Part shown: positions 41,500-52,936 of the stretch, piece after piece
Numbering within the stretch: the stretch's first letter is position 1
How the letters are laid out: each line of letters begins with the position of its first letter
Assembly (NCBI RefSeq): GCF_042453785.1
Contig: NC_091664.1
Coordinates: 2,409,001-2,473,000 of the forward strand
Direction of reading: 5' to 3'
From: Malus domestica
Lineage: Eukaryota > Streptophyta > Magnoliopsida > Rosales > Rosaceae
Length of the DNA stretch: 64,000 nucleotides
Notes under the pieces: generated by a model
Told to the model about the DNA's origin: nothing
Seen by the model: the letters and a program-made list of their open reading frames with translations, nothing else
Database searches by the model: none
Translations under genes and position numbers: made by a program

Positions 41500-42660
41500 G
41501 GTGCCTCTTCGATTTCTGAGATCGGCCCTCGTGGTCTCTGAGCAGCCCAGCTTTTGAGAAAGCGAGCGTCTCTTCGATTGATTCGGAGAACGATGCATCT
41601 TCGATTTTTAAGAAAGCAATCATGATGGGGGTCTGGCTCTCGAGATTCGGGGAGCAGTCACTTCGATTTTTGAGAAAGTAATCATGTTGGGAGTCTGGCT
41701 CTCGAGATTCGGAGGGCAGTGCCTCTTCGATTTTGGAGCAAGCAATCTTGTTGGGAGTGTTTTCTCGAATGTGAGTAAAGGTTGGGCATGTTTGCTAGTC
41801 TACCTTGCCACGAAGCACAGAGGTTGACACACAGGGATTTTCGAATTATCCAGCAATGGTACTGTTCCTTTACCCTCTCTTCGATTTTTGAGAAAGTAGT
41901 CATGTTGGGAGTCTGGCTCTCGAGATTCGGAGGACGGTGCCTCTTCGATTTTGGAGCAAGCAATCTTATTGGTAGTGTTTTCTCGAGTGTGAGTAAAGGT
42001 TGGGCATGTTTGCTAGTCTACCTTGCCACGAAGCACAGAGATTGACACACAGGGACTTTCCAATTATCCAGCAGTGGTACTGTTCCTTTACCCTTGTGGG
42101 TAATAATATGGTAGCTAGACCTTCAAAATTTATGGGTCTAAACTTTGTTAGTGCTGTTTCTTTGCTATTCTTTTACCTTTCTTGGTCAGAGCGATGTAGT
42201 GGGAGCTGCAAGCTTTACGTGCTCAATTTTGGCAGAGAACTTTGGCAAAGTTATCTGTGGTACCCATGAGCTATTGTTGCGTGTGGGAAGTGGGTGATTC
42301 AACAGTAAGATTCATGTGTTTTCTACTTCCTCAGAAGTCTTCGACAGAATGCCCATAATTTCCGCAAAGCTGAGTGTGCGTGTGACAGGTGCTGACAAGG
42401 CTGGAAAAGTAGGTGCCTCTTCGATTTCTGAGATCGGCCCTCGTGGTCTCTGAGGAGCCCAACTTTTGAGAAAGCGAGCGCCTCTTCGATTTCTGAGATC
42501 GGCCTTCGTGGTCTTTGAGCAGCCTAACTTTTGAGAAAGCAAACGCCTCTTCGATTTCTGAGATCAACCCTCGTGGTCTCTAAGCAGCCCAGCTTTTGAG
42601 AAAGCAAACGCCTCTTCGATTTCTGAGCAGGCGCCTCTTCGATTTCTGAAGATCCGTCGA
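41500..42660 (+). repeat. Tandem repeats upstream of the coiled-coil ORF
   Basis: Two repeat types occur. One is units of ~60-66 bases built on CCTCTTCGATTTCTGAGATC and CTTTTGAGAAAGC, one at 41500-41580 and about four at 42410-42660. The other is a ~214-base spaced direct duplication (41690-41880 / 41905-42095) containing GTAAAGGTTGGGCATGTTTG. Confidence 0.7.
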
Positions 42661-42788
42661 GTGCAGATTTTTATAGGGGCTGGCATTAAGTTCCAAAGCA
42701 CACTTGAATCTCCACCAGTAGAAGCTCCATTCTTGCACTTCTAAGATCTTGATTTGTCCAACCTCTTCTCTCTTCAACACCTTTGAAA

Positions 42789-43463
42789 ATGTCTGGCCCC
42801 TCCGACCGTCGTTTTGACTTGAACCTTGTTGAAGAGGCAGCCCCGTCTTCTCCAGACAACATATGGCGCCCATCCTTCGTCTCCCCTACTGGTCCTCTTA
42901 CTGTTGGGGATTCTGTGATGAAGAATGATATGACTGCTGCGGTGGTGGCCAGGAACCTTCTCACTCCCAAAGATAACAGACTACTTTCCAAACGGTCTGA
43001 TGAGTTAGCTGTTAAGGATTCGCTGGCTCTCAGTGTTCAGTGTGCAGGTTCTGTGTCTAATATGGCCCAACGCCTATTTGCTCGAACCCGCCAAGTTGAA
43101 TCATTGGCGGCTGAGGTGATGAGTCTCAAACAGGAGATTAGAGGGCTCAAGCATGAGAATAAACAGTTGCACCGGCTCGCACATGACTATGCTACAAACA
43201 TGAAGAGGAAGCTTGACCAGATGAAGGAAACTGATGGTCAGGTTTTACTTGATCATCAGAGATTTGTGGGTTTGTTCCAAAGGCATTTATTGCCTTCGTC
43301 TTCTGGGGCTGTACCGCGTAATGAAGCTCCAAATAATCAACCTCTGATGCCTCCTCCTTCTAGGGTTCTGTCCAGTACTGAGGTTCCGAATGATCCCCCT
43401 CCGGTGCCTTCTCTTTCTGGGGCTCTACCGACTGCTGAGACTTCTCCTAAGCAACCCTTGTGA
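42789..43463 (+). CDS. Unrecognised 224-residue coiled-coil protein in a repeat element
   Basis: This is an open frame with no break: ATG at 42789 after a short TC-rich leader, stop at 43461-43463, then a polyadenylation-like signal. Residues 1-60 are mixed polar (MSGPSDRRFDLNLVEE start). About 95-148 form a strong coiled coil with regular hydrophobic spacing (VESLAAEVMSLKQEIRGL, then KHENKQLHRLAHDY). The last ~55 residues are three degenerate Pro/Ser-rich repeats of ~20 residues (PSSSGAVPRNEAPN, SRVLSSTEVPND, SGALPTAETSPK). There is no zinc knuckle, protease or polymerase motif. It could be a gag-like structural protein or a captured host fragment. I believe near-identical proteins recur in apple annotations, but cannot verify that here. 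Confidence 0.6.
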   Translation: MSGPSDRRFDLNLVEEAAPSSPDNIWRPSFVSPTGPLTVGDSVMKNDMTAAVVARNLLTPKDNRLLSKRSDELAVKDSLALSVQCAGSVSNMAQRLFARTRQVESLAAEVMSLKQEIRGLKHENKQLHRLAHDYATNMKRKLDQMKETDGQVLLDHQRFVGLFQRHLLPSSSGAVPRNEAPNNQPLMPPPSRVLSSTEVPNDPPPVPSLSGALPTAETSPKQPL

Positions 43464-43720
43464 AGGCTCCCTCTTGTTTGTTTATTTTGACTCATGTATA
43501 TGTACACATTTGTAGCTTATCGGGGATATCAATAAATAAGTTTTCCTTCATTTCAACGTATTGTGTTAAATACACCAAAACCTTCTTCGCTAAGTTCTTT
43601 GAATTTTCTTTTGTTGAAGCTTGTATGTTGAAGCTTTCTGAGTGGAGCATGTAGGTTGGGGTAGTGTTCCCTTAATTTCCCGAGTGAGGAAAACTTCTCG
43701 ATTGGAGACTTGGAAAATCC

Positions 43721-46700
43721 AAGTCACTGAGTGGGATCGGCTATATGAATCTTAGAACGCCATTGTGCTCGGTCCTGTGTCATGTCCTTCGTTAGATCCA
43801 AGTACTCTAAGTCTTTTCTTAGAGTCTCTTCCAAAGTTTTCCTAGGTCTTCCTTTACCCCTTCGGCCCTGAACCTCTGTCCCATAGTCGCATCTTCTAAT
43901 CGGAGCGTCAGTAGGCCTTCGTTGCACATGTCCAAACCACCGTAACCGATTTTCTCTCATCTTGCCTTCAATTTCGGCTACTCCTACTTTACCCCGGATA
44001 TCCTCATTCTTAATCTTATCCTTTCTCGTGTGCCCACACATTCAACGAAGCATCCTCATCTCCGCTACACCCATTTTGTGTATGTGTTGATGCTTCACCG
44101 CCCAACATTCTGTGCCATACAGCATCGCTGGCCTTATTGTCGTCCTATAAAATTTTCCCTTGAGCTTCAGTGGCATACGGCGGTCACACAACACGTCGGA
44201 TGCACTCTTCCACTTCATCCATCCAGCTTGTATTTTATGGTTGAGATCTCCATCTAATTCTCCGTTCTTTTGCAAGATAGATCCTAGGTAACGAAAACGG
44301 TCGCTCTTTGGTATTTCTTGATCTCCGATCCTCACCCCTAACTCGTTTTGGCCTCCATTTGCACTGAACTTGCACTCCATATATTCTGTCTTTGATCGGC
44401 TTAGGCGAAGACCTTTAGATTCCAACACTTCTCTCCAAAGGTTAAGCTTTGCATTTACCCCTTCCTGAGTTTCATCTATCAACACTATATCGTCTGCGAA
44501 AAGCATACACCAAGGAATATCATCTTGAATATGTCCTGTTAACTCATCCATTACCAACGCAAAAAGGTAAGGACTTAAGGATGAGCCTTGATGTAATCCT
44601 ACAGTTATGGGAAAGCTTTCGGTTTGTCGTTCATGAGTTCTTACGGCAGTCTTTGCTCCTTCATACATATCCTTTATAGCTTGGATATATGCTACTCGTA
44701 CTCCTTTCTTCTCTAAAATCCTCCAAAGAATGTCTCTTGGGACCCTATCATACGCTTTTTCTAAATCTATAAAGACCATGTGTAAATCCTTTTTCCCATC
44801 TCTATATCTTTCCATCAATCTTCGTAAGAGATAGATTGCCTCCATGGTTGAGCGCCCTGGCATGAACCCGAATTGGTTGTCCGAAACCCGTGTCTCTTGC
44901 CTCAATCTATGCTCAATGACTCTCTCCCAGAGCTTCATTGTATGACTCATTAGCTTAATACCCCTATAGTTCATGCAATTTTGTACGTCACCCTTATTCT
45001 TGTAGATAGGCACCAAAGTGCTCGTTCGCCACTCATTTGGCATCTTCTTCGTTTTCAAAATCCTATTAAAAAGGTCAGTGAGCCATGTTATACCTGTCTC
45101 TCCCAAAACTTTCCACATTTCGATTGGTATATCGTCTGGGCCTACTGCTTTTCTATGCTTCATCTTCTTCAAAGCTACAACCACTTCTTCCTTCCGGATT
45201 CTACGATAAAAAGAGTAGTTTCTACACTCTTCTGAGTTACTCAACTCCCCTAAAGAAGCACTCCTTTCATGTCCTTCATTGAAAAGATTATGAAAATAAC
45301 CTTTCCATCTGTCTTTAACCGCGTTCTCTGTAGCAAGAACCTTTCCATCCTCATCCTTGATGCACCTCACTTGGTTTAGGTCCTTTGTCTTCTTTTCCCT
45401 TGCTCTAGCTAATTTATAGATATCCAACTCTCCTTCTTTGGTATCTAGTCGCTTATACATATCGTCATAAGCCGCTAACTTAGCTTCTCTCACAGCTTTC
45501 TTCGCTTCTTGCTTCGCTTTTCTATACCTTTCACCATTTTCATCGGTCCTATCCTTGTATAAGGCTTTACAACATTCCTTCTTAGCCTTCACCTTTGTTT
45601 GTACCTCCTCATTCCACCACCAAGATTCCTTTTGGTGTGGGGCAAAACCTTTGGACTCTCCTAATACCTCTTTTGCTACTTTTCGAATACAACTAGTCAT
45701 GGAATCCCACATTTGGCTAGTTTCCCTCTCTCTATCCCACACACACTGGGTGATTACTTTCTCTTTGAAAATGACTTGTTTTTCTTCTTTTAGATTCCAC
45801 CATCTAGTCCTTGGGCACTTCCAAGTCTTGTTCTTTTGTCTCACTCTTTTGATATGTACATCCATCACCAACAAGCGATGTTGATTAGCCACGCTCTCTC
45901 CTGGTATAACTTTGCAATCCTTACAAGTTATACGATCTCCTTTCCTCATTAGGAGAAAATCTATTTGTGTTTTTGACGACCCACTCTTGTAGGTGATCAC
46001 ATGTTCTTCTCTCTTCTTAAAGAAGGTGTTGGCTAAGAAGAGATCATATGCCATTGCAAAATCCAAGATAGCTTCCCCATCCTCGTTTCTCTCCCCAAAA
46101 CCATGGCCACCATGGAAACCTCCATAGTTGCCTGTCTCCCTGCCCACGTGTCCATTTAAATCTCCTCCTATAAATAACTTCTCCGTCTGAGCAATTCCTT
46201 GCACCAAGTCTCCAAGGTCTTCCCAAAATTTCTCCTTCGAACTCTTATCCAACCCTACTTGAGGTGCGTACGCACTAATCACATTGATAAGTTCTTGTCC
46301 TAGTACAATCTTGATTGCCATGATTCTATCTCCTACCCTCTTGACATCTACAACATCTTGTGTCAAGGTCTTGTCCACGATGATGCCAACACCGTTTCTC
46401 GTTCTATTTGTGCCCGAATACCAAAGTTTAAACCCTGAGTTTTCTAGATCCTTTGCCTTACTACCAACCCACTTAGTTTCTTGTAGGCACATAATATTTA
46501 TCCTTCTCCTCACCATAATTTCCACTACTTCCATAGATTTTCCCGTTAAGGTTCCTATATTCCACGTTCCTAAACGCATTTTGCTCTCTTGAACTCTACC
46601 CTTCTGTCCTAGCTTCTTCACCCTCCTCCGTCTAATAGGATCAAAGTACTTCTTTTGTGTGTCCCGTGTAAAGTTGATAGGAGCATATGCTCCCAAACAA

Positions 46701-46830
46701 CTTTGAGTGGAGTCGTTCGAAAAGAAGTTTCTATGGCCCCCTTGCTCATTTAACACTGCATCCGGGTGCCGATGGAGATACAGCGACCCTTGCTCATTTA
46801 TCACTGTGCTCGGGCCACACATTCATTATC
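43721..46830 (-). mobile_element. Nearly complete RTE-clade LINE, minus sense
   Basis: One long frame (46822 to 44042, 926 codons) is followed without frame change by a second piece (44041 to 43724). Order: AP-endonuclease domain (about residues 82-310; [53 protein letters not shown]), a linker, then reverse transcriptase (about 530-800; [54 protein letters not shown], and the catalytic FADD at about 775). A single TGA at 44042-44044 interrupts the tail, where the other copy at 39750 has Gly. The + strand left end lacks the TTG tail and abuts the composite element. Such ORFs are often misannotated as 'craniofacial development protein 2-like'. It is probably inactive because of the stop and the lost 3' end. 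Confidence 0.9.
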
Positions 46831-46922
46831 ATTGTGAAATTTTTGGAAACTAGGGTTATGATGCAGGCTCCCATTAATTGTGTGCAATTGTTGACCTATA
46901 TTCGATGGATCTGGGGTTATCA

Positions 46923-47082
46923 TTTGAATTAGGCAAAATTGGATTAATGGTCCTCGCAGTGCGAGCACATTCAGAAGATAGACCATTTGGTGAAAAAACT
47001 TAGGATTTAAACCTACGAGGGCTATCTCCCGAAAAAATACCCTATCACCATAAGGACCATTAATCCGATTTGGCCTTTGAAT
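46923..47082. mobile_element. Short foldback MITE
   Basis: The inverted ends AGGCAAAATTGGATTAATGG (from 46931) and CCATTAATCCGATTTGGCCT (to 47076) enclose ~100 bases. TTTGAAT flanks both sides (46923-46929 and 47076-47082), a possible 7-base target duplication. Confidence 0.55.
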
Positions 47083-48465
47083 GAATTCTTTTTCTATAAT
47101 GTTAACAAGAGCTTTAGCTGTTTGTTGAAGAGGATTTGAATCATGCGTGCTGTGGGGTGCTTTTAAGTTTTTGTTGCTGACATGAATTTTGTTTTCCTTA
47201 TCATTATGGCAGAACAGATGACGACGATGATGACGGATCGGAATCTGTTGCATTAGCCGCGACAGCAGGAAGACCGGAGTTTGCTTGCAATTTTGTATGC
47301 TGCATCTTTAAGTTTACGAGTTTGCTTCAACTTGCATCGAATTCTCACTGAAGAACATGTGTTTGTTTCGTATGTATTTATTTTCGGTACACAGGAAGGG
47401 ATTGAACCTGGCCTATCTTAACTCGAATCTTAATCCTCACCCTGCACTGCGTTGATGCTGATTAGTTCAAAATAAATTGCAGTGGGTTAAAGATCGAATT
47501 GTCGATATGGTATTGATATTATTTGTGTCGATGTTGCTGACAAAACGTTGCAACATGTTCATGATACATATTCAACATCGATACAACAACACCCGTGCAC
47601 TAGGCTAGGACAAAGTACGGATTATGGTTTAACCTTTAAATAGTGGTAAGTCAGGAGCGTCTCCTTTCTCAAGTATTATCTTGGATAGAAGCATGTGGTC
47701 TCTTAATGGATAGGATGTTGGGTTTTTATTCATGCGTTTCGAGTTCGAAATTCTTGTATCTTTTTCACATTATTATGATAATTTTGAACTTTCCCCAATC
47801 GCCTAATAATAGTAATTTTTTTTTCTTTTAAATTCTTGGATAGAAAATTTAATTGCTAATTCAAATTGAAATTTAATTTTGTAGATAACAAAGTGTAAAA
47901 ATACAATAATTCTGTAAATGACGCCTTATTGCAGTGGAAGAAAATATGCATTCTAGTACAAGTTTGATCTCCATCGATTCTCCTTCCCTAACATTTGATA
48001 ATTTGATCTATTAAGTTCCAGTTTGGTATTGCTTGTTTTCACAAAAAACCTAATCCATTTTAAAATTAAATAGTAAAAAAAAAAAGTTTAATCTACTAAG
48101 TCCCAATTTGATACCGCCACAACCATACACACCATCATTACCATTACAACTGCCACTATCATCGATACCATTACAACTACCACTATCATCGATGTCGCCA
48201 CCCCCCACTACCACTACAATCACAATTGTCACCTACCATTGTGTTCTTGTATTTACCAAGTCAGAGTTAAATAATTAAACGTCTTTCAATTTGTGTAAAA
48301 GTTTGTTGAGATGATCTTTCAATTATAACCTAAAATATATACGGTTCAAATTATGAACCGGATTGGAGCCCAAACTAATTTTTTTATATTTATTTATTTT
48401 TAATGGAATAATTATTTTTTTATTGCAAGACTGTATCTTAACAAAGTTCGTCAAAAATGGAGATA
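47083..48465. other. Spacer upstream of the FKBP gene
   Basis: No gene was recognised. CCTTATCATTATGGCAG|AACAG near 47212 is acceptor-like and might belong to a purL 3'-UTR intron. At about 47650-47815 there is a SINE-like stretch (GAGTTCGAAATTC B-box-like core). At 48130-48200 a 27-base unit (CATTACAACT-CCACTATCATCGAT) occurs twice. Confidence 0.35.
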
Positions 48466-48547
48466 ATTCTGGAACCATCCTGACCATGTCACGTTTCAGA
48501 ACTCTCTAGACTCTCTCTCTCTCTCCTCTGCTTCTCTCTCTATAAAT
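48466..48547 (+). promoter_or_regulatory. Candidate FKBP promoter: heat-shock half-sites and TATA box
   Basis: TATAAAT at 48541-48547 lies 122 bases before the ATG, a sound core promoter position. ATTCTGGAAC at 48466-48475 contains the inverted TTCnnGAA pair of a minimal heat-shock element. ROF1/ROF2-type genes are known to be heat-induced, which makes the site of interest, but a two-unit element alone is weak evidence. Confidence 0.45.
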
Positions 48548-48668
48548 TCCATTGGCAAGCTCTCTGCATCTCCGCAATTCGAAAAAGCTCTGCATTCTCT
48601 TCACTGCTCTGTTTCGCGCTTGCTTATTTAACATCAAGCTCCCACTGCAATCCGGTCAGGAAGTTGCC

Positions 48669-51593
48669 ATGGAAGACGACTTTGATTTCTCAGCTGCCAC
48701 CAACAACCTCAACGACGCCGGTGACTTGGACCTTCCCGACGCCGAGGACGACGCAACTAGCCCAACTCTCAAGGTTGGTGATGAGAAGGAGATCGGGAAG
48801 AACGGCCTCAAGAAGAAGCTCCTTAAAGAAGGTGAAGGCTGGGACACTCCCGGCTCCGGCGACGAAGTTGAAGGTATAAATATATATACATACACACGCG
48901 CGCGCATACATACATATAAATATATGTGTGAGGTTTGATGGCGAGCGTTGGTACTAATTGGCTGGTGATAATTTTGCAGTGCATTACACTGGGACTCTGC
49001 TGGACGGAACGAAATTCGATTCGAGCCGTGACCGTGGGACCCCTTTCAAGTTCAATCTCGGACAAGGTGATTGATTCATTTCCACTTTATCATTGTTTTC
49101 AATTGTGTTCATATATATATATAAAGGGCGACTATAAGCCAACAAGGCTCTCGCTTTGTGAGGGTTGGGGAACATTTATCGCAGCCTTACTCTTGCTTTG
49201 TGAAGAGGCTGTTTTTGCGGCTCAAATTCGTGACCTTTCAGTCCCAATGGAGCAATTCTTGATTCAAGTCTTACTGAGCCCTTTTTTGGGTTATGATTCA
49301 ATTGGTTAATTTCAGGACAAGTGATTAAGGGATGGGATGAAGGAATCAAAACCATGAAGAAGGGCGAAAATGCGGTTTTCACCATACCGCCTGAGTTGGC
49401 CTACGGTGAGTCTGGATCCCCTCCAACGATTCCTCCGAATGCCACACTTCAGTTCGATGTGGAGTTGCTTTCCTGGACGAGTGTGAAGGACATTCTCAAG
49501 GACGGCGGAGTTATGAAGAAAATTATCACCGAAGGAGAGAAATGGGAGAATCCGAAAGACCTTGACGAAGTGTTTGGTACATTGTCTTTCCCACACTATT
49601 TTCCAATGACTGAAAATTGATGAATGGCATTGAAACTCATTGGTTTCTTACACAATTCCTTGGTGGTATCTCAGTTAAGTACGAGGCTCGGCTTGAAGAT
49701 GGGACTCTTGTTTCGAAATCCAATGGGGTCGAGTTTACTGTCCAGGATGGTTAGTTTCATGGCCTTATCTCATATGTTTACTTGCGACGCAAAGAATCCT
49801 TTTTTTCCGAAGAATCTGTGTGTGAAACCTCTTTGATTGCAGGCTATTTCTGCCCCGCCTTGGCAAAAGCTGTGAAAACAATGAAGAAAGGCGAAAAGGT
49901 CCTTTTGACTGTAAAGCCACAATGTGAGTCCTGTGCCCATATGCTTACTTCTTGATTGCTTAATTTATTGAGAGTATTCAAATTTTAATTCACAAGATGA
50001 AAACTTAACGGCTATAATTTTGTAGATGGATTTGGAGAGGCGGGCAGGCCAGCTATAGGGGATGAAGGCGCAGTGCCGCCAAATGCGACCCTTGAGATAG
50101 CGCTCGAGTTGGTATCGTGGAAGACGGTTTCTGATGTTACCAAAGATAAGAAGGTCCTCAAAAAGACATTGAAGGAGGGAGAGGGGTATGAGCGCCCGAA
50201 TGATGGGGCGGTTGTTAAAGGTAATACTAGCGATGCATAAAATTTCGTAGGTAATTACATTCTTAATGTTCGCGGATGTTAAATTTTCTGTATTTGTTTT
50301 GGTCTGGCAGTGAAACTTGTTGGGAAGTTGCCTGATGGCACGATCTTCACAAAGAAGGGCCATGATGACGAGCCATTCGAGTTCAAGACGGATGAAGGTA
50401 ATCATGTCCTTTCGACATCGTTTCTCTGAAACTATTGAGTTAAAATTCCTAAACAGGAAAACTTGAGACGTATTGATTGTTTGCAGAGCAAGTAATTGAG
50501 GGACTCGATAGAGCTGTGAAGAACATGAAGAAAGGTGAAGGGGCTCTTGTGACCATTCAACCAGAATATGCATTCGGGTCGACCGAATCAGCACAAGATT
50601 TGGCTGTGGTTCCTGCAAATTCGACGGTCCATTATGAGGTGGAGCTGGTCTCCTTTGTCAAGGTAAGTATGATATGTCCCCCTCGATGCAGTCCCCGTTC
50701 CCCGTTGTGAATTAAGCCGGACTAACTTACTTCACTGGTTGCAGGACAAGGAGTCTTGGGACATGAACACACAAGAAAAAATCGAAAGCGCTGGGAAGAA
50801 GAAGGAAGAAGGGAATGCACTCTTCAAGGCTGGTAAATACGAAAGAGCCTCCAAGAGATACGAAAAGGTATATCCGGTGGTCTGGCAAGAGTCTTGCCTC
50901 TTGCTTCAGTGAACAGATTTTACTTAGACGTTTATGGCAACTCATAAAAACCTCTAATTTTCGGTGACAGGCTGTGAGGTTTATCGAATATGACTCCACT
51001 TTCGGCGACGAGGAGAAGCAGCAGGCGAAGGCGCTGAAAATAACCTGCAATCTGAATGATGCTGCGTGCAAGCTGAAACTCAAGGACTACAAGCAGGCTG
51101 AGAAGCTCTGCACAAAGGTACAAGGCTCGCCGGTTTCCCATATCTCCGCGCAAGTGCGAGGGTAGCGTAGTTTGTTTCTCTTCTAATGTGTGAGAGCATT
51201 GATATGCAGGTTTTGGATTTAGACAGCCGGAATGTTAAGGCTTTGTACAGGAGGGCGCAAGCGTATATCCAACTTGTGGATTTGGACTTAGCAGAGCTGG
51301 ATATCAAGAAGGCCCTTGAGATAGACCCCGACAACAGGTTCGTTGATGAGTTGTGTCGTTTTTGTTCGTTTGAGATGGTTCATTGATGAGTTGTGTCGTT
51401 TTTGTGTTTCGTGTGTCGATTAACTTGTGTGGGATTGCGGTTATGTGTTTTCAGGGATGTGAAACAGGAGTATAAGGTATTGAAGCAGAAAGTGAGAGAG
51501 TACAACAAGAAGGACGCGCAGTTCTACGGCAACATATTTGCAAAAATGAACAAGCAGGAGCCGGTGCCGATGACCATCGACAGCAAGGCTTGA
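48669..51593 (+). CDS. Peptidyl-prolyl isomerase FKBP62/65-like (ROF1/ROF2 type)
   Basis: Twelve exons: 48669-48873, 48980-49066, 49316-49576, 49675-49749, 49843-49923, 50026-50220, 50311-50397, 50487-50662, 50745-50867, 50971-51117, 51210-51337 and 51455-51593, giving 567 residues in frame. The ATG in MEDDFDFS fits the family; the frame upstream begins at TTG. Order: acidic N-terminus, FKBP domain 1 (about 65-155, [38 protein letters not shown]), FKBP 2 (about 180-270), FKBP 3 (about 300-388), three TPRs (about 400-520, [33 protein letters not shown]) and a basic C-terminal stretch that binds calmodulin in relatives. Domain 1 keeps the catalytic-type residues; domains 2 and 3 are divergent. 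In Arabidopsis ROF1/ROF2 bind HSP90 through the TPRs and tune HsfA2-dependent thermotolerance. Whether this is the ROF1 or ROF2 orthologue cannot be told. Confidence 0.95.
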
Positions 51594-52780
51594 TTGAGGT
51601 TGTCATGTAATTGAAACAAAATTTGAGGTTGTGTGCATTTTTGAACAAGATTAGTAATGTAAAGCCTGGGATCTGTCAAAATGTTTGTGGCTAAATGTGC
51701 TTCTGACAGTTAAAAAGTGCTTGTAAATAAAAGTGCTTTTGCACCATATAAGCGTATTTGAGAAGTGTTTGCTTCTATTGTTTTTCAAGGTGTGTTCGAC
51801 TTTCAAGAAATACCCTTCCTAAAGACGGCAGAAGCACTTGTGACCATAAAAGAGATCTGAAGACCTACACAATAGGAAAAAAAAAAAAAAAAAAAAACAG
51901 AACACCCGTTACCTGAGTAAGAGGTCCGGGGATGAAGCAGCATGATCATTTTTCAAGTAGAATACTGTCAGTGACGGGTTTAAAATGTCATTGAATTTAT
52001 AAACACTTGTACTTGTGACCATACAACTCCTTTTTACTACTGTAGTAGAGTCACTTATACTTCTAAAATGTCATTGAATTTATAAACATTTGTTCAATTC
52101 TCGTCTTGTCATATTAATTTTTTAAAATTATTAATCGTCATCTCATCCATGTTTTGTTTAAGTTTACATACTAAATTTTTGAAATTATTATTAGTTATCT
52201 TATCCATATTTTGTTAAGTTTTTCAAGTCATGTGACTTGCACATAATTTAAATATAGAGTTATTTCAAATATTTTAATATAGAGAAATTATTTTGGATGG
52301 AAAGAGATAAGTGAAAGTTGTTTGTTTTTTTTATGAATGGCAAACTCTTAGATCATCGTATAACAGATAAATCAATTTTTCTTTCTTTGTATTTTTTGAG
52401 AAAATCTAGAATTTTTGTTGTGGAAGACAACTTATTAGGAGAGTGAGGTGTGGAAAAGATTGAAATAACCGTGAACACATGGTAATGTGCAATTTATTTT
52501 AGATGGAAAATTAAACGAAGGTTGGGTGAGAACAAATTAATGATTTTAAAAAATTGGCATAAATCGCTTAAACTTTAATTTATATGACATTGAAAATGTA
52601 AGTTGACATGACATTTGGAAAATTCCCCTTCTTCAAAAATATGAAAAACGAACCAAACAGAACATAAATTGGTTTATTTCGGTATTTAAATTGTTTGACC
52701 TTCATCAAACCAAACCGATCAAATCGATTCATATGGATGAAAACATTTACCCTGCTCGTGAAGGAGAATGTGTGGTTACA
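51594..52780. other. AT-rich spacer downstream of the FKBP gene
   Basis: It begins with the FKBP 3' untranslated region. Positions 51700-51850 hold repeated AAGTGCTT / AAGCACTT phrases suggesting a small MITE, without clear ends. TAAAATGTCATTGAATTTATA occurs twice (about 51980 and 52065). No gene was found. Confidence 0.4.
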
Positions 52781-52936
52781 TAGGCCGGCGGAGGAGCAGA
52801 GGAAGGCTCGGTAGACGGCGTTGTCGTGCGGAAGTGTGTCAGTAGCATCTATGCTTCCCGCCTGAATCTGATGATACGCCTCCGCATAAAACACCGCGTT
52901 TAAGTTTCCGTTCACGTTTCGTCCGCCCCCGCTCAT
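52781..52936 (-). pseudogene. 5' fragment of a U11/U12-35K (SNRNP35) gene
   Basis: From the ATG at 52936 about 52 codons match the start of plant U11/U12-35K: an MSGGGR start, [19 protein letters not shown] and [18 protein letters not shown]. The similarity stops at about 52781, exactly where the normal protein would continue into YDPFGDPK, and unrelated sequence follows. No RNA-recognition domain follows. The same gene's 3' half lies at 62719-63627 on the same strand, about 10 kb away, so this is a partial duplicate left beside the receptor gene. Confidence 0.75.

Larger units (their letters stand above)
40026..43720 (+). mobile_element. Composite repetitive element with coiled-coil ORF
   Basis: It starts with a sequence also found at 16185-16340. 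It then has two related cassettes (about 40270-40660 and 40800-41100), each with a splice-like GTAAG...CTTGCAG pair followed by GATATGGGATAC-TTTGCTTTT. Next come two direct copies of ~210 bases (about 41690-41880 and 41905-42095), and several tandem ~66-base units with CCTCTTCGATTTCTGAGATC (41500-41580, 42410-42660). It ends with the ORF at 42789-43463 and a polyadenylation-like AATAAATAAG at about 43531. No reverse transcriptase, integrase or gag knuckle is present and no matching second LTR was found, so it is probably a non-autonomous (LARD-like) element. Its class is unproven. Confidence 0.5.

Noticed and set aside
51700-51860. Repeated AAGTGCTT / AAGCACTT phrases as a MITE
   Set aside because: The ends and target duplication could not be defined, so it is only mentioned in the spacer entry.
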